Positions 1 to 10,510 of a DNA stretch of 64,000 nt are shown here, piece after piece. The position numbers and the translations under genes are program-made. Below the pieces are notes generated by a model. It was not told the DNA's origin. It saw nothing but the letters and a program-made list of their open reading frames with translations, and searched no databases. Position 1 is the stretch's first letter; each line of letters begins with the position of its first letter. Source of the DNA: Pipra filicauda (taxonomy: Eukaryota; Chordata; Aves; Passeriformes; Pipridae); NCBI RefSeq assembly GCF_003945595.2, contig NW_024104442.1, positions 858,619 to 922,618 on the forward strand. Direction: 5' to 3'.

Positions 1-1330
1 CAGGTTTGTCTGAGAATGGGGGGACAGGGGGATTTCTCATACAGGTAGCACTGAAGTTCGGCCAGCCAAACTGGCAGAAATCCTCCCCTGAGAATACAGA
101 ATGTGCAGATGTGGTCCCTGAACAGCTTGTTCTTGAGTATGAGCAACATGTTATGTGTATTTTGTAGAAAAGAGCACTGATGAGGTGAGTGCTGGGCGTT
201 GATTCCTTAGGCCTGGAGCCAGCAGGATGCTTCAACGTGGGGATGAGAGCAACCTGGAGCTGCTCCTTGGGTTGGCCAGGTGTGTTTGCACCACTGGAAG
301 ATGTACAGGTGCGGGACCAGTGTGTGTCATGCTCAGCTTCACCGGGTGTTCCCCTTCAGAAGGGGATGATGCACTGTGGTGAGCAGGAACTCTCTTCTGC
401 TTGTTATCTTCCCCCTATGGGTACTTTTTCTTGCTCTCAACTGACAATTCCAGCAGTAAAATAGGGAGGGGGCTATTTGTCTCCCTTCTTTATTGTACAT
501 ATTTTCCTTGTCAAACAGTAAGCCTAAAAAAGAATTAAAACCAAGGAAATTTCCTTTGTGTATCTTAAACTCAGGCTTCCCCTGGTGGTCTCGTCTTCTT
601 GGGTGTGGCTGTTCTGCTTTACTTGCCTGAATTAATTTTATTGTGGCAATGAGAAACTCCCCTGTGGTCTCTGGAAGTCGTCCTGCATTTTGAGGAGTTC
701 AGAACTTGCTGAGTAGCTGCTTTTCTTCCCTGAAAGGTAGTGCTGTTAGGTTGGAAATTTCCTATCCCTGCCTGTCCCTGGGGACCTGAAAGTTGGCTTT
801 TGCAGCTTTCACCTCACCAGAGGTGGGCTTCATTGATATATCTTTTTTAAAGTGACTCATGTTATCTAAAGTTATGAAAAGATATTCCTGATAATAGTTG
901 GATGGATTTATTGGGTGAATTGAGATCTTCCTGCTCCCCTTCTGCTAAGTAAAAATCCACTTGGCAAAAATCCAGTAACAATTGTTGATATGCTTCCCAT
1001 CCCCAGGGAACGTAGAGTCCATTCCTATTTGCTCCCTGGAGCTGTGTCAGTCTTGGAGGGTCTTCCCCGGGTGTAGGGAAGTGCTTTTGGTGAGGTTGCT
1101 CTGGTGCTGCAGAAGAGCCAGAGCCCCTGCAGGGAAAGTGATGTCACCTTGGTACCTCTTCCTGGAGAACAGCTTCCTTTGGGATGAGGCATCTCCATCC
1201 TTGTGCAGTGCCGGGAGCTATCACAGCTTTCTCCAGTGACAGCTGCTGTGATGTTCATGGGGAGCCTGGGGTGTTCATCTGGGAGAGAACTTGGGAGCAA
1301 TGTATTGTGTGTTCCTACAGGATGATTTAA
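1..1330. other. unique non-coding sequence
   Basis: No gene recognised. Mixed composition with an AT-richer stretch at about 480-660. A strong donor-like AG/GTGAGT lies at about 184, but no convincing exon can be built upstream of it. Confidence 0.5.
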
Positions 1331-1467
1331 CCCTGAGATTGTCTCCATTGGTTGGAGCCTGGTGCTAATAATGCCAAGGCTGTGGGTTCAATCCCTCCTT
1401 GCCATTCACTGAAGAGCTGAATTTGATCCTTGTGGGTCCCTTCCAACTCAGAAGACTCTGTGATTAG
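1331..1467 (+). mobile_element. tRNA-Ile-derived SINE with CR1 tail (passerine TguSINE1-like)
   Basis: The head reads like a tRNA-Ile gene: the D-loop remnant ttggttggagc, the anticodon-loop segment ggtgctaataatgccaa (AAT anticodon at 1367-1369), and the B box ggttcaatcc at 1385-1394. The tail, gatccttgtgggtcccttccaactcag followed by ctctgtgatta, is the 3' end of the CR1 type also present at 14.85, 18.85, 49.7 and 51.2 kb. Known: such SINEs are copied by the LINE whose 3' end they share. The 5' third of the tRNA part is degenerate, so this is an old, inactive copy and not a functional tRNA gene. The family name is from memory; the tRNA-plus-CR1 structure is seen directly. Confidence 0.88.
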
Positions 1468-4400
1468 AAGAGTGGTCAGAAGGGGGTCAGATGTAACCCC
1501 CAGTGAGGCAACAGCTTTGTCAATCCTCAGCCCTTTACCTCCATCGAGTTATAACTTGAGAGCAAACACTCTTGTTGGCTTTAAGGATTTAATTTTTGAA
1601 GAGGGCAAATCATTTGCACAGAGGGCAGCCACACTAATTCCCGTCCCTGCCCTCCACGTGCAGCATGGCTGGCGTTGGGAATGGCAGGGAGCAGTGCAGG
1701 GCTGGGGCACAGGCAGTGTCTGGAGCCAGCAGCAGTGTGGCTGGGGAATCCCGGGCAGCCCTGGAAGCAGAACTGCAGGGAATGTCACTTGTGGCAGGGA
1801 GCTGAGCCAAAGTGTAACCGAGAGCCTTGGCTGTCCTGGCTCCGGGCAGCGGGAGCTGGCCAGGACCTGGGACACCCTTTGGGGTACCACTGGCAGGGCC
1901 TGGTTGCTCTGGGGGCATGGCTGCAGCTGCCACTTGTGGGGCTTGTGTCCATCCCACAAGGAGAAATGTGTGTTGGCAGCTTCCCCAGCCTGGGGCTGTG
2001 CTCAGCCTGGGGAGGAGTTTCTCCTTGCAGCCAGCATCCTCTCCAGGCTGGGCTGGCCCTTCCCTTCCCACTTGCTTCAAGCTTTTCCCAGCTTTAAGGT
2101 TGATATGTCAGATGACATCTTTGTGGTGAGCTGTGGCAGGGGAGGGATGCTGTGTCCTGCTAAGGCCACGTGAAATGAGCCTGTTTGCTGCAATCCTAAA
2201 GCAGGAAAGGAGCCAACTCCTGCAGCCCCATGACCCTGTTGCTGCATTCTTGCATCCCTGTGCCTGTCTGCTCAGCAAATGCTGCAGGATCCTCCAATTT
2301 ACCTGTGAGACACTTACCTGGGTCTCATTGGGTCAGAATGAGAGCATATGGGCCAAATCCTGCCTTGTTTAGCACTGCTTTGTTTTTTGGGCATGCAAAA
2401 CGTATAAAGAAGGGCCACATAGACTGAGGATGGGCACAGAGCTGGGGGACAGCAGTGCCATTTCAGTGGCACTGAACTGTCCTGGCAGAGTCCCAGGTTG
2501 GGCTGGATGCTGCTGCTCAGGTGGAAGCAGTTACCGTGGTCTCTGCTTGCCTTCAGCTGCTGGGCAGGGTGGGAGAGGGACCTGTGGGCTGGGGCCCTCT
2601 GACTCCCTTACTGCTCCCATCCAAGCCATGCTTTGCTCAGCCACGTGCTGTCCCCGTGAGGACAAGGAGCAGGATGTGGCTGACTGGGATCACCTCAGGG
2701 GTGGCCTCGCTCCAGGATGGTGCCCATAGGAAAGGCAGAGCACAAGTCCCCCTTTTTTTGGTCTCTGTGCCAAGACCCTCTGCACAAGCAGGGGAGGATT
2801 GTACCACTGAGGGTCTGCTTGGGGCCCCTTGGGAGCAATGGCTGATGTTTGGTGGTACCAGATGTTGGCACAGCCTGATCAGACTGCAGTGGAGATGCCA
2901 AATCACCCCAAGTCACCCCCTGGCACTTGCAGCCCTGGACAAGCAGGGCTGGCACAGCTGGCTCTAGGTGGAGTGTTTGCACTGGAGAGCCCAAGCTTTC
3001 AGAAGCTTTAATAGGAAGTAACTTTTTGTGATAAATTGATGGCTTCATTTTTTGACCTTTCAAAGCTTTTCATGCATTAGCTACATGTAGGAAATGTAAT
3101 TTTCCATGCTGAGAAGCCAGCTCTGAAGCAGAATGACTGATGTGATCTTTTTTTGGATGTCTGGCAGACCAAATTTAGTGTGAAACAAGACTTGAGTCCC
3201 GGGCTGAGCTCCTCTGCCTCAGAGCCTGTGTCTGCATGACAGCAGAGCTGAAAAGGGGAATTGGGAGGATTTAGTAGAATTGTTTTCTTTTGATGGCTGT
3301 GAAGCTCCCAGAGAGACACCAAGGGACAAGGGCTTCCAGACTTATAGAAGGATTTCAGCGATTGAAAAGTAGATTGAGGGGAAAAAAAGAAATGCTAAAA
3401 TGAGGGAGGCTGAGCACTGCTTGGTCCTGAGCCCCTTGGCCCGCAGGGCTCCTCTGATGCTGTTCCCAGTGGCAGCAGCAATTGGGGTCTGGTCCTGCTG
3501 TGTGAACAGTGCTGACAGCTCCAGTGGTGCTTTGTGCAGCGAGGCAGCTGTCACTGAGCTGTCATCTCTTCCCCTGCTGTTCCTTTAGCTTCCTGGGGAT
3601 GCAGTGTCTGTGCTGGCCCTGTTCTGGGTGCTTTGGGGTTAGCGTTCAAAAACCCTCTCCCAAAAGAAAGGCAGCAACCTGCCTTGTGCTAAGGAGTTGT
3701 CCCTGTTTCCCCCACAGCTGCCGTGGGTTACAGAGCATCTGGATGAACTCTGTGTGTGTCTGCAAGTCACTGTGGTGCCAGTACCCAGCCTGGTTTTGGG
3801 GATGTGTAACCAGTGTGACACCCGGTCCTCGGTCTGTGTTTATTTGCAGGGACATCTCAGCAGACTCGGCTGTGGCACAGGGTGACTTTGGTCTTGGAGC
3901 AGCTGGAGTGACACTGAGAGCTGCCCACACACCGGAGCCTGCCAGTGGTGAGAGTCGGGCAGGGCAGCTGCCTGTCCTGCTTTTAGTGCTAAGAATGTGT
4001 CACACGGATAACAGAGCCCAGAAGCGTCTGGGATGCTTCTTTCACTTGGAAGTTCCCCTCTGCCATATATTGCTGTGCCGGTTAAATGGGAAGACTGAGT
4101 TGCCCTCTGGCCATTCTTGAGCTTTTTAGATTGGATCTCTTTGCTACTTTGCTGCAAAAACATCCCTTTCTAACAGAGCGCAGAGGGGAAACTGGACTAA
4201 TCGTTTCCTTAAATTCATTTAACCTGCGTATGAGCCTTGGCCGGGGACTGTAAGGGTCATGCACACAAAACCCTCCATCACCTCACAGCAGATGAAGGCA
4301 GCCTGCTCTCCTAGAGCAGCCCTGCAAGGCCGTGTGTGTTGATCTGCTGAGCTCCAGACATGCCTCTGGGGACCACAAACAGAATCACCTCCTCCTTTTG

Positions 4401-7400
4401 TGTAGGTTTTTCCTTAAGTGAGATGGAGAGAAGGGATTTCCCAGGCCCGCTCAAGAGCAGAGCTGTAAGACCTTGTTAATGAGCGATTAGCAAGTGCTTG
4501 GAGGTTTTTGGCTGCAGGGCAGGGGCAAAGGCAGGCTAGGGAATGGGGCTGTTATGTGGAGGCAATGCCTTGAGGTCTTTTGTTCCTGCTGTTGCAAGTG
4601 TAGGGAAAACCTCGGCTTGGCCTTGGAATGGGAGCTGTGTTGTGACTGTGCCAGAGGTGGTGGAGCACGGCTCTGGGAGGAGGTGACTCGATGGTACCAG
4701 TAGGTTAAATCAGGCCCTGACTGCAGGTGTTGCTGAGTGAGGAGTTTTTTAAACCCTCATTGCCTGCTGCTGCCCGCTGGCACCCTAACCCTTCTCCCTC
4801 CTGAGCAAGAGGATCCTCATCCCAGCCCTTAGGGTGTCAGTCTGGGGGTCTTCCCTCTGTCCCTAAAATCTGACAGACTCGATCTTCTCCTTCTTGAGCA
4901 TGAGAAAAGCCACCCTTGCTGGGGCAGCTCATTCCCCAGGCTCTGAAGGTGGTAGGTGATGAGCTAACGAGGCTGTACCCACGTTTGGGAGTCCCTGGGG
5001 TGTCTGTAAGCACACTAATCCTCCCCAGAGGCAAAGGGGAAAACATCATCTGGAGAGGTGGCTCTTCATGGAAGGAATTAGGAAGGATCCTTGTCAGTGT
5101 GCTGGTGCCTGCTGTAGGAGGTGGGACTGGTAGCTCCATTTAGTGGCTGGTGCCTCGTGAGAGGGGAGGTGTGAGAGAGCTTTAGGGAGCTGCTGCTCAG
5201 CTCAGCTCAACAGGGTGTTTCTTGAGGTTAATAACTGTGGTGTGAAGTGTGTCAGATCTCTGTGAGTCCTCACAGTGAGTCTGGATGGCCGACGTTCTCT
5301 TCATTCAAAAAGAAGAGAGGAGCCGCGGGTTTGTGACAGAGGAGGAGGAAACCTGCTGTGCAGGTCCGGCAGGGATCTGCTTTGGCTGGGATGTACCTGC
5401 TTGCCCTGGTGCTTGCTTTGAAGAGGCACGGGAAGGGAAGGAAGGCTGCTGCCAAGGCTGCTCCCCACACCGGCAGCGGCACCTCGGGCTATTGTTCCCG
5501 GCTGCGGGGTGATGTTTCTCCGTGCTCTCCATCCAGATTGCTTCCCAGGGAACAGCCCCTGGATATGCGGGTGTTGGCTTGGATTTCCTCCTATGCGAAT
5601 GAGTTTATAGGAATGTACTAAGCTCCTTTACAAAACAGCTTGAGCGCTAATGAAAGACATCACTGTGCAAGAGAAAAATATTCTTAGTGCGTTACTCCCC
5701 TCGTTAACGAGGTCGGATCACTGCCTTGGAACCAAATTAGTTTGTTTTGCTCTAATCAGTTTTAGTAACTAGAGTGCTCAATAATTACTCATGTCCTTGT
5801 GAAAGGGATGGGACAGCATGACTAGAGCTGCTGGCAGACTGTTCTGACTCTGAAAGGAATTATGCAGATGATTTTTGGGAGGGCATCTTTCCAGTGCCCC
5901 TGGAGTGATGCTGCCAGAGTCCAGCTTCAGTCAGGAACAGTCATGGCCCATAGCACTGGACTCCTGGAAAGAGCTGTACAGAGGGGTGTTCAGAGAGGCA
6001 TTAACAGCAGGAACATCTTTGGACTCTGCTGCTTGTCTTCATGTTTATGATCTTATTTGACTTGAGGCATCTAAGTGACTCTCTGAACTCTTCCTTCCTA
6101 TGTAAATTGTCAAGGCCCCAGGGGCTCTCAAATACAGCTGCTCTCTAAACCAAAGGATGCACTCCTGGGTATCTGCACCTCTCTTTATTTTTATTTTCAA
6201 TTTTAGTTTTATTTTTGTTTTTAATTTTTTTTTTCTGATGTCAGTGGTGTGTTCCTGAGAAGGCAACCTGTGGCCACGAGGCTGGATGGGCAGGGTGCTG
6301 AGAGCCACTGCTCTAGTGGTGCCCTGGTTCAGGAGGAATGCTTGTCAGCAAGCCATGCTTCTCCTTACAGATGTGATGGTCGTGCATGTGCCCTCTGCAT
6401 AAGCAACTGCTGTCCAGCAAGAGAAAAGCAGCAGGCACCTTCTGGGCCTCACTCAGGGGAGCCAGGGTGGGCTATGAGATCACAGGATGCACTGTGCCCT
6501 TGGTCTCTCTCACTAGATCTGTACCTGTAAACAGAGAGGGAGTGTAGCTTCTGACCACAAGCCAGGCTGAGCTCGACTATCCCACCCATGCTGGAGATGA
6601 GTGGTTCTTCTCCAGCATCTGCCTGGGAGCGTGGGGCAGGAACAGCACAGCTGCAGCCCTCTGAAGTTGGTGCAGGGAATGGTTCTTGCTGGCACTGTGA
6701 CCTCCTTTTCATTGTGCCCCCCCTTCTCCTTGATGGATCCTCACAGGAACCTGGGTCAGGCTCACAGAGCCACAGCTCAGCAGCTTCTACTTAAATTGTC
6801 CTCTCCTGCAAAAGGATGAGATTGTGTTGGAGCCCCCAGCTCTCCTTCCCCTTAATCCGCTTTCTGACTTTAGCTAAAACAGTGTTAATCCTTGGTATAC
6901 TTTCCATTTCCTTCCTGGTGTTTCCTTCTGGCCTGGTTCAGATGTGTTTCTCCTCCTGAAGCTGAGGGAGCTGCAGCTGGGCAGCAGCTCTCTCTTGGAG
7001 GGGTGCCAGGGCTGTTGGAGCTGAGGCAGTTTGAGGGCTGTGATCTCTGCACCTCAGGGTTTGCCTGCCTGGCTGGCCATGAGCACTTGTTGGGAGCACA
7101 CAGGGGCCTCACTGGCTCTGCTGCTCCACCACTGCTCCCCCACCACCTGTGAGGGCTCTGAGAGGTGATGCTCCAATGGACTCTTCCCTAAACAAGAACT
7201 GACGGGAGGAAATATTTGAATACAGTTTGTGTAGCTGATGCCACGTCTGTAGGTTGTAAATCCAGCTCTGGAGGTTTGGCTGCAGCATGGACCTGCTCCT
7301 CTGCATTGTGAAAGCTCCTGACACACTGACTGAGGCTGTGGCTGCTGAGCTGCCACCTGTGGCAGCCCTCCTGCTCCTTCCCATACCTTCAGACACATTC

Positions 7401-7469
7401 TCCTCCTGTGGTGAGTCAGTTCAAGGAGCTCAACAGACAAAAAGACTTGATGCTTCTTCTTGATGAACT
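1468..7469. other. unique sequence, no supported gene
   Basis: Several frames of 100-250 codons exist on both strands around 1.5-2.2 kb, but they overlap each other and lack recognisable domains. Nothing else is recognised apart from a T-rich run (6183-6235) and the palindrome block at 5.63-5.79 kb described separately. An exon-like segment at 3850-3947 was considered and not accepted. Confidence 0.45.
5630..5790. promoter_or_regulatory. AT-rich block with a 14-bp palindrome, possible conserved element
   Basis: A composition change from the GC-rich surroundings. It holds the perfect palindrome CCTCGTTAACGAGG at 5699-5712 and several TAAT-type sites (gctaatg, ccaaattagt, ctaatcag). The regulatory role is inferred from composition and motif density only. 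Confidence 0.25.
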
Positions 7470-8330
7470 TTGAGATTCCTGATGGTCCTTTTTTCCAGCC
7501 TGTCAAGATACTTTTAAGTGGCAGCACAACCCTCTTGGGCAGACTTGGTGACTTGATGTTCCTCCTGGGTCACCTGTTCCTGCTCCCACCCTTTGTGTAT
7601 TTCCCTTTAAGCTCTGAGTTCAGCTCGAGCTCCTTGCCCATCCATGCAGGTCCCTGTCACTACAGCTTGGTTTCCAGGAAGTGGAGATGGATTGTTCTTG
7701 GGCTTGCAGGACATGATCCATGGCAATCAGTGGGGTATCCTGAACTGCTGCTGTCCCCAGGACTGTATCCCATGGGATTCCTCCAAGCAGGTCCCTGAAC
7801 AGGCCAGTGTTTGCTCTTCTGGAGTCCAGGGCTGTGGTCTGTGGGCTTGTGGTCCCGTTCATCCTTCTTGAGATCCTGACTCTCCCATCTCACGGGCACT
7901 GTAGCCAAGACTGCCCACCACCAGCACATCCCTGACCAGTTCTTCCTCATCTGTAAGTACTAGGCCCAGCAGTGTCTCTTCCCATTGTCCCCTCTCTCCT
8001 GTGTCAGGAAGCTGTCCCCAGTACTGCCCAAAACCTCCTGGCTGGAGTCCCACCGTGGTGTTTTTCCAGCACAGTTTGGGTTGTTGAAACCCCCCGAGGA
8101 CCAGGATCTGCAGACGTGAGGCCTCTGCCATTTGCTGAATGTCTGCAGTACTTTGCCCTGATCAGGTGGTCTGTTGACAGCCCCCACAATGTCACCTGTG
8201 TTGATCTGTCCCCCAGCCCTGAGCCTTAAGCTCTCGACTGGCTCATGGGCCATCCTGAGGCACAGCCCCCTGGGCTCCAAGCAGCTCCTCGCTGTCCCAC
8301 AGATCCCATGGCAGCACTTGGTCACCTCAG
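7470..8330 (-). mobile_element. CR1 LINE fragment, endonuclease domain, broken
   Basis: On the minus strand the sequence reads, across several frames, as the C-terminal half of the CR1 ORF2 AP-like endonuclease and the linker after it. Recognisable pieces are HEPVESLRLR, then NTGDIVGAVNRPPDQGK, then a degenerate GDFN-type motif, then LVLTDEEELVRDV, then SRRANTGLFRDLLGGIPWDT. Frame changes between these pieces show at least two indels, so it encodes nothing now. Unlike most CR1 copies it has no 3' terminus: the reverse transcriptase and tail are missing. The left edge is uncertain by about 100 bases. Confidence 0.82.
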
Positions 8331-8439
8331 CTGTTCCCCCACGTCCTGGGGAGGCTGTGGCCTCAGCTCTGCCCCAGCCCTGCCTCCAGGCAGCCTCCTG
8401 GGCTGTGGGGACTTGAGCCCTGCACTGGCTGCACCATTG

Positions 8440-8716
8440 GCCTCTCCCCTAATCGGGGTTGAATTTCCCACATTTTAATTCCATTGAATGCCCTTAATTC
8501 CCGTGTCATGGAACAAGAGGGCTCTGTCCAGAAAAGCTCTGTTAGAGATGTGTATTTTGGCAATTCTAAAAATACACCTCGCTCGCCGAGGCTGTTGCAG
8601 AGTAGCCATGGCAACGTGGCTCCAGGAGCAGGGTTAAAAACAATTGCACCAATTAAGGGGGAGATAGAGCTGTTCAAGCTTATAAAACCTAAAAATTTAA
8701 AAAAAAAAAAAAAAAG
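8440..8716. promoter_or_regulatory. possible regulatory block with an RFX X-box, ending in poly-A
   Basis: Unique AT-richer block between two CR1 fragments. It contains GTAGCCATGGCAAC at 8602-8615, a full palindromic match to the RFX X-box (two half sites, 2-bp spacer), and nearby caccaattaag. The block ends in 18 consecutive A at 8699-8716. The poly-A could mean that part of it is an old retroposed fragment, but no source RNA is recognised. RFX binding is inferred from the motif. Confidence 0.35.
8602..8615. promoter_or_regulatory. RFX-type X-box
   Basis: GTAGCC-AT-GGCAAC fits both half sites of the X-box consensus. Known: RFX factors bind such sites in ciliary and MHC class II promoters. 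No transcription start is visible close by. Confidence 0.4.
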
Positions 8717-8809
8717 AAGTAACAAACACCATGTGTGATGCTGTGGTCTCTGGACCATCTTGCATTGGCTTGATAGAAACTGTGCCCCTTCCACTCTTAA
8801 GAAGCATCT

Positions 8810-9211
8810 CATGTCGTGGGGGAGCTGGGGGTGTTCATCCTGGAAAAGAGAAGGCTCTGGGGAGACCTTTTAGCCTCCAGTGCCTAAAGGGGCTCCAGGA
8901 GAGCTGGAGAGGGACTTGGGACAAGGGATGGGGGGACAGGACAAGGGGGAATGGCTTCCTACTGCCAGAGGGCAGGGTTAGATGGGATATTGGGAAGGAA
9001 TTTTTCCTGGCTGTGAGGGTGGTGAGGCCCTGGCACAGGTTGCCCAGAGAAGCTGTGGCTGCCCCTGGATCCCTGGAAGTGTCCAAGGCCAGGTTGGACG
9101 GGGCTTGGTGCAACCTGGGCTAGTGGAAGATGTCCCTGCCCATGGCAGGGGTTGGAATGAGATCATCTTAAAGGTCTCTTCCAACCCAAACCGTTGTCTG
9201 TCTCTGTGAAA
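8810..9211 (+). mobile_element. CR1 LINE 3' end, 5'-truncated
   Basis: Typical CR1 3' region: ggggagctgggggtgttcatcctgg, then the segment encoding the end of ORF2 (ggaatggcttcctactgcc...gggatattgggaagg), then gttgcccagagaagctgtgg, then gtcca-aggccaggttggacggggc, ending at tcttccaacccaaaccg and a degenerate octamer tail. Truncated at its 5' end as is normal for this family. Confidence 0.93.
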
Positions 9212-10399
9212 GAGCAGCCTGGCTGAGACTTGGGGATTGTTTTGAGGACAAAAGCATGGTGTGAGGAGCAGTTTTGGCTTGCAGAGCTGGCCTGTGTGAG
9301 GGGGCAGGTGGATGTTAAAATTCGTGTGCTGAGCCAAAGTCCCTCAAAATCAATGGAGATGCTTTCAATGAAGGATTAGCTCAGGGCTGGGAATGAAGGT
9401 CTGGTAAAAGCCACCAGATGAGTCTGAAACCAAAGGGCTATTATTTCTAAACTGCATTTGCTTTAATTGTACTTGCTGAGCCCTGGCCAAGGCCAGAGGA
9501 AACCTCAGAAATATCATCAGCTTGCTGGGGATGGTACTGGAGTGTGTGTCTCTGTCTAGTGGAGCTAACTGGGCAAGCTGGTCTTTCAAAAAGCTTGTAA
9601 TAAAATGACTTCAAGTACCTTTTTGCTGTGCCTCACAGAAAAATATAAAGAAGGATTCAGAGCATCTCTTTCCAAAATATTTTCAGGTTTTTGCAGGTCT
9701 TTTCCCTCCCTAGCTTCTGTGCTTTGCCACCCCGGTGTGCTGATGACATGCCAGGTTTTTTGGGGGATGGACGAGGGGATTCGGGCGCAAATATTCCCCT
9801 GCCTGATGCTCTGGAAAGTATCTGAGCCCGGAGCAGAGAGTGGCAGTGACGCTGCTGCCTGTCCTTGGGCTCGAGCCTGGGCTGGTGAGGGATCCTGCCC
9901 TGCCTGTTCTCCCCAGGACTGCTCAGCTCTGGTCTCCATCAGTCCCACCAACTCTGAAGAGTACCTGGAAGCTTCTTGCTGTGTCTGGAAGCACCAGAGA
10001 GGAGGATCCCAGGGAGGGCTCCTGGTCACTCAGTGGTTTGGCTTGTTCTGGACAGGTGGAGGTTAAAACTGTGCTGGGCTCGGAGCGTGGACTCAAGGCA
10101 GAGTGGAGAGGAAGGAAGTGGGGACTGTGCAGCTGTGTGTGGAGGATCCTGCGCCCACTGGAAAGCAGCACAAGGGTCTCCTGAGACAATTTAGGTGAAG
10201 GAAGCTGCGATGAAGTCACTGGTTTACTTGGCTTGGTGTGGCAGGAGGTGTTGTTAGCGGTGCTGGCGGGGAGGAGAAGTTCAGGTTAAAGGTCCTAAGA
10301 AGCAAGTGGGCCCATCTGGTGTGATCAGGGCACTGTCCCTGGGCTGGCAAACCTGCTGTGCAGTGCCTGAGCTGTCCTCCACACTGGGTGGCCTGTGTT
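9212..10399. other. unique sequence, no supported gene
   Basis: Open frames of 98-153 codons overlap on both strands at 9.6-10.2 kb. None has a recognisable domain. Nothing else seen. Confidence 0.45.
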
Positions 10400-10510
10400 T
10401 CATAGAAGCACAGACTGGTTTGGGTTGGAAGGGTCCTTACAGGTCATCTTGTTCCAACCCCTGCCATGGGCAGGTTTAACACAGCCATCACCAGAGAGGG
10501 ATCTCTGCTC
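10400..10510 (-). mobile_element. short CR1 3' end
   Basis: Begins with the reverse complement of the CR1 tail (catagaagcacagactggtttgggttggaagggtcc) and continues through caggtcatcttgttccaacccctgccatgggcagg before the match is lost. Confidence 0.85.

Noticed and set aside
1367..1395. A functional tRNA-Ile gene
   Set aside because: The 5' part of the acceptor stem and D arm is degenerate, and a CR1 tail follows, so it is a SINE.
1430..2173. 247-codon plus-strand frame
   Set aside because: It begins in the tail of the tRNA-Ile SINE and is overlapped by four other frames over 100 codons.
3850..3947. Plus-strand segment beginning DISADSAVAQGDFG between gtttatttgcag and AGTG/GTGAGA
   Set aside because: The frame is open and somewhat protein-like, but no partner exon of matching phase was found within 10 kb.
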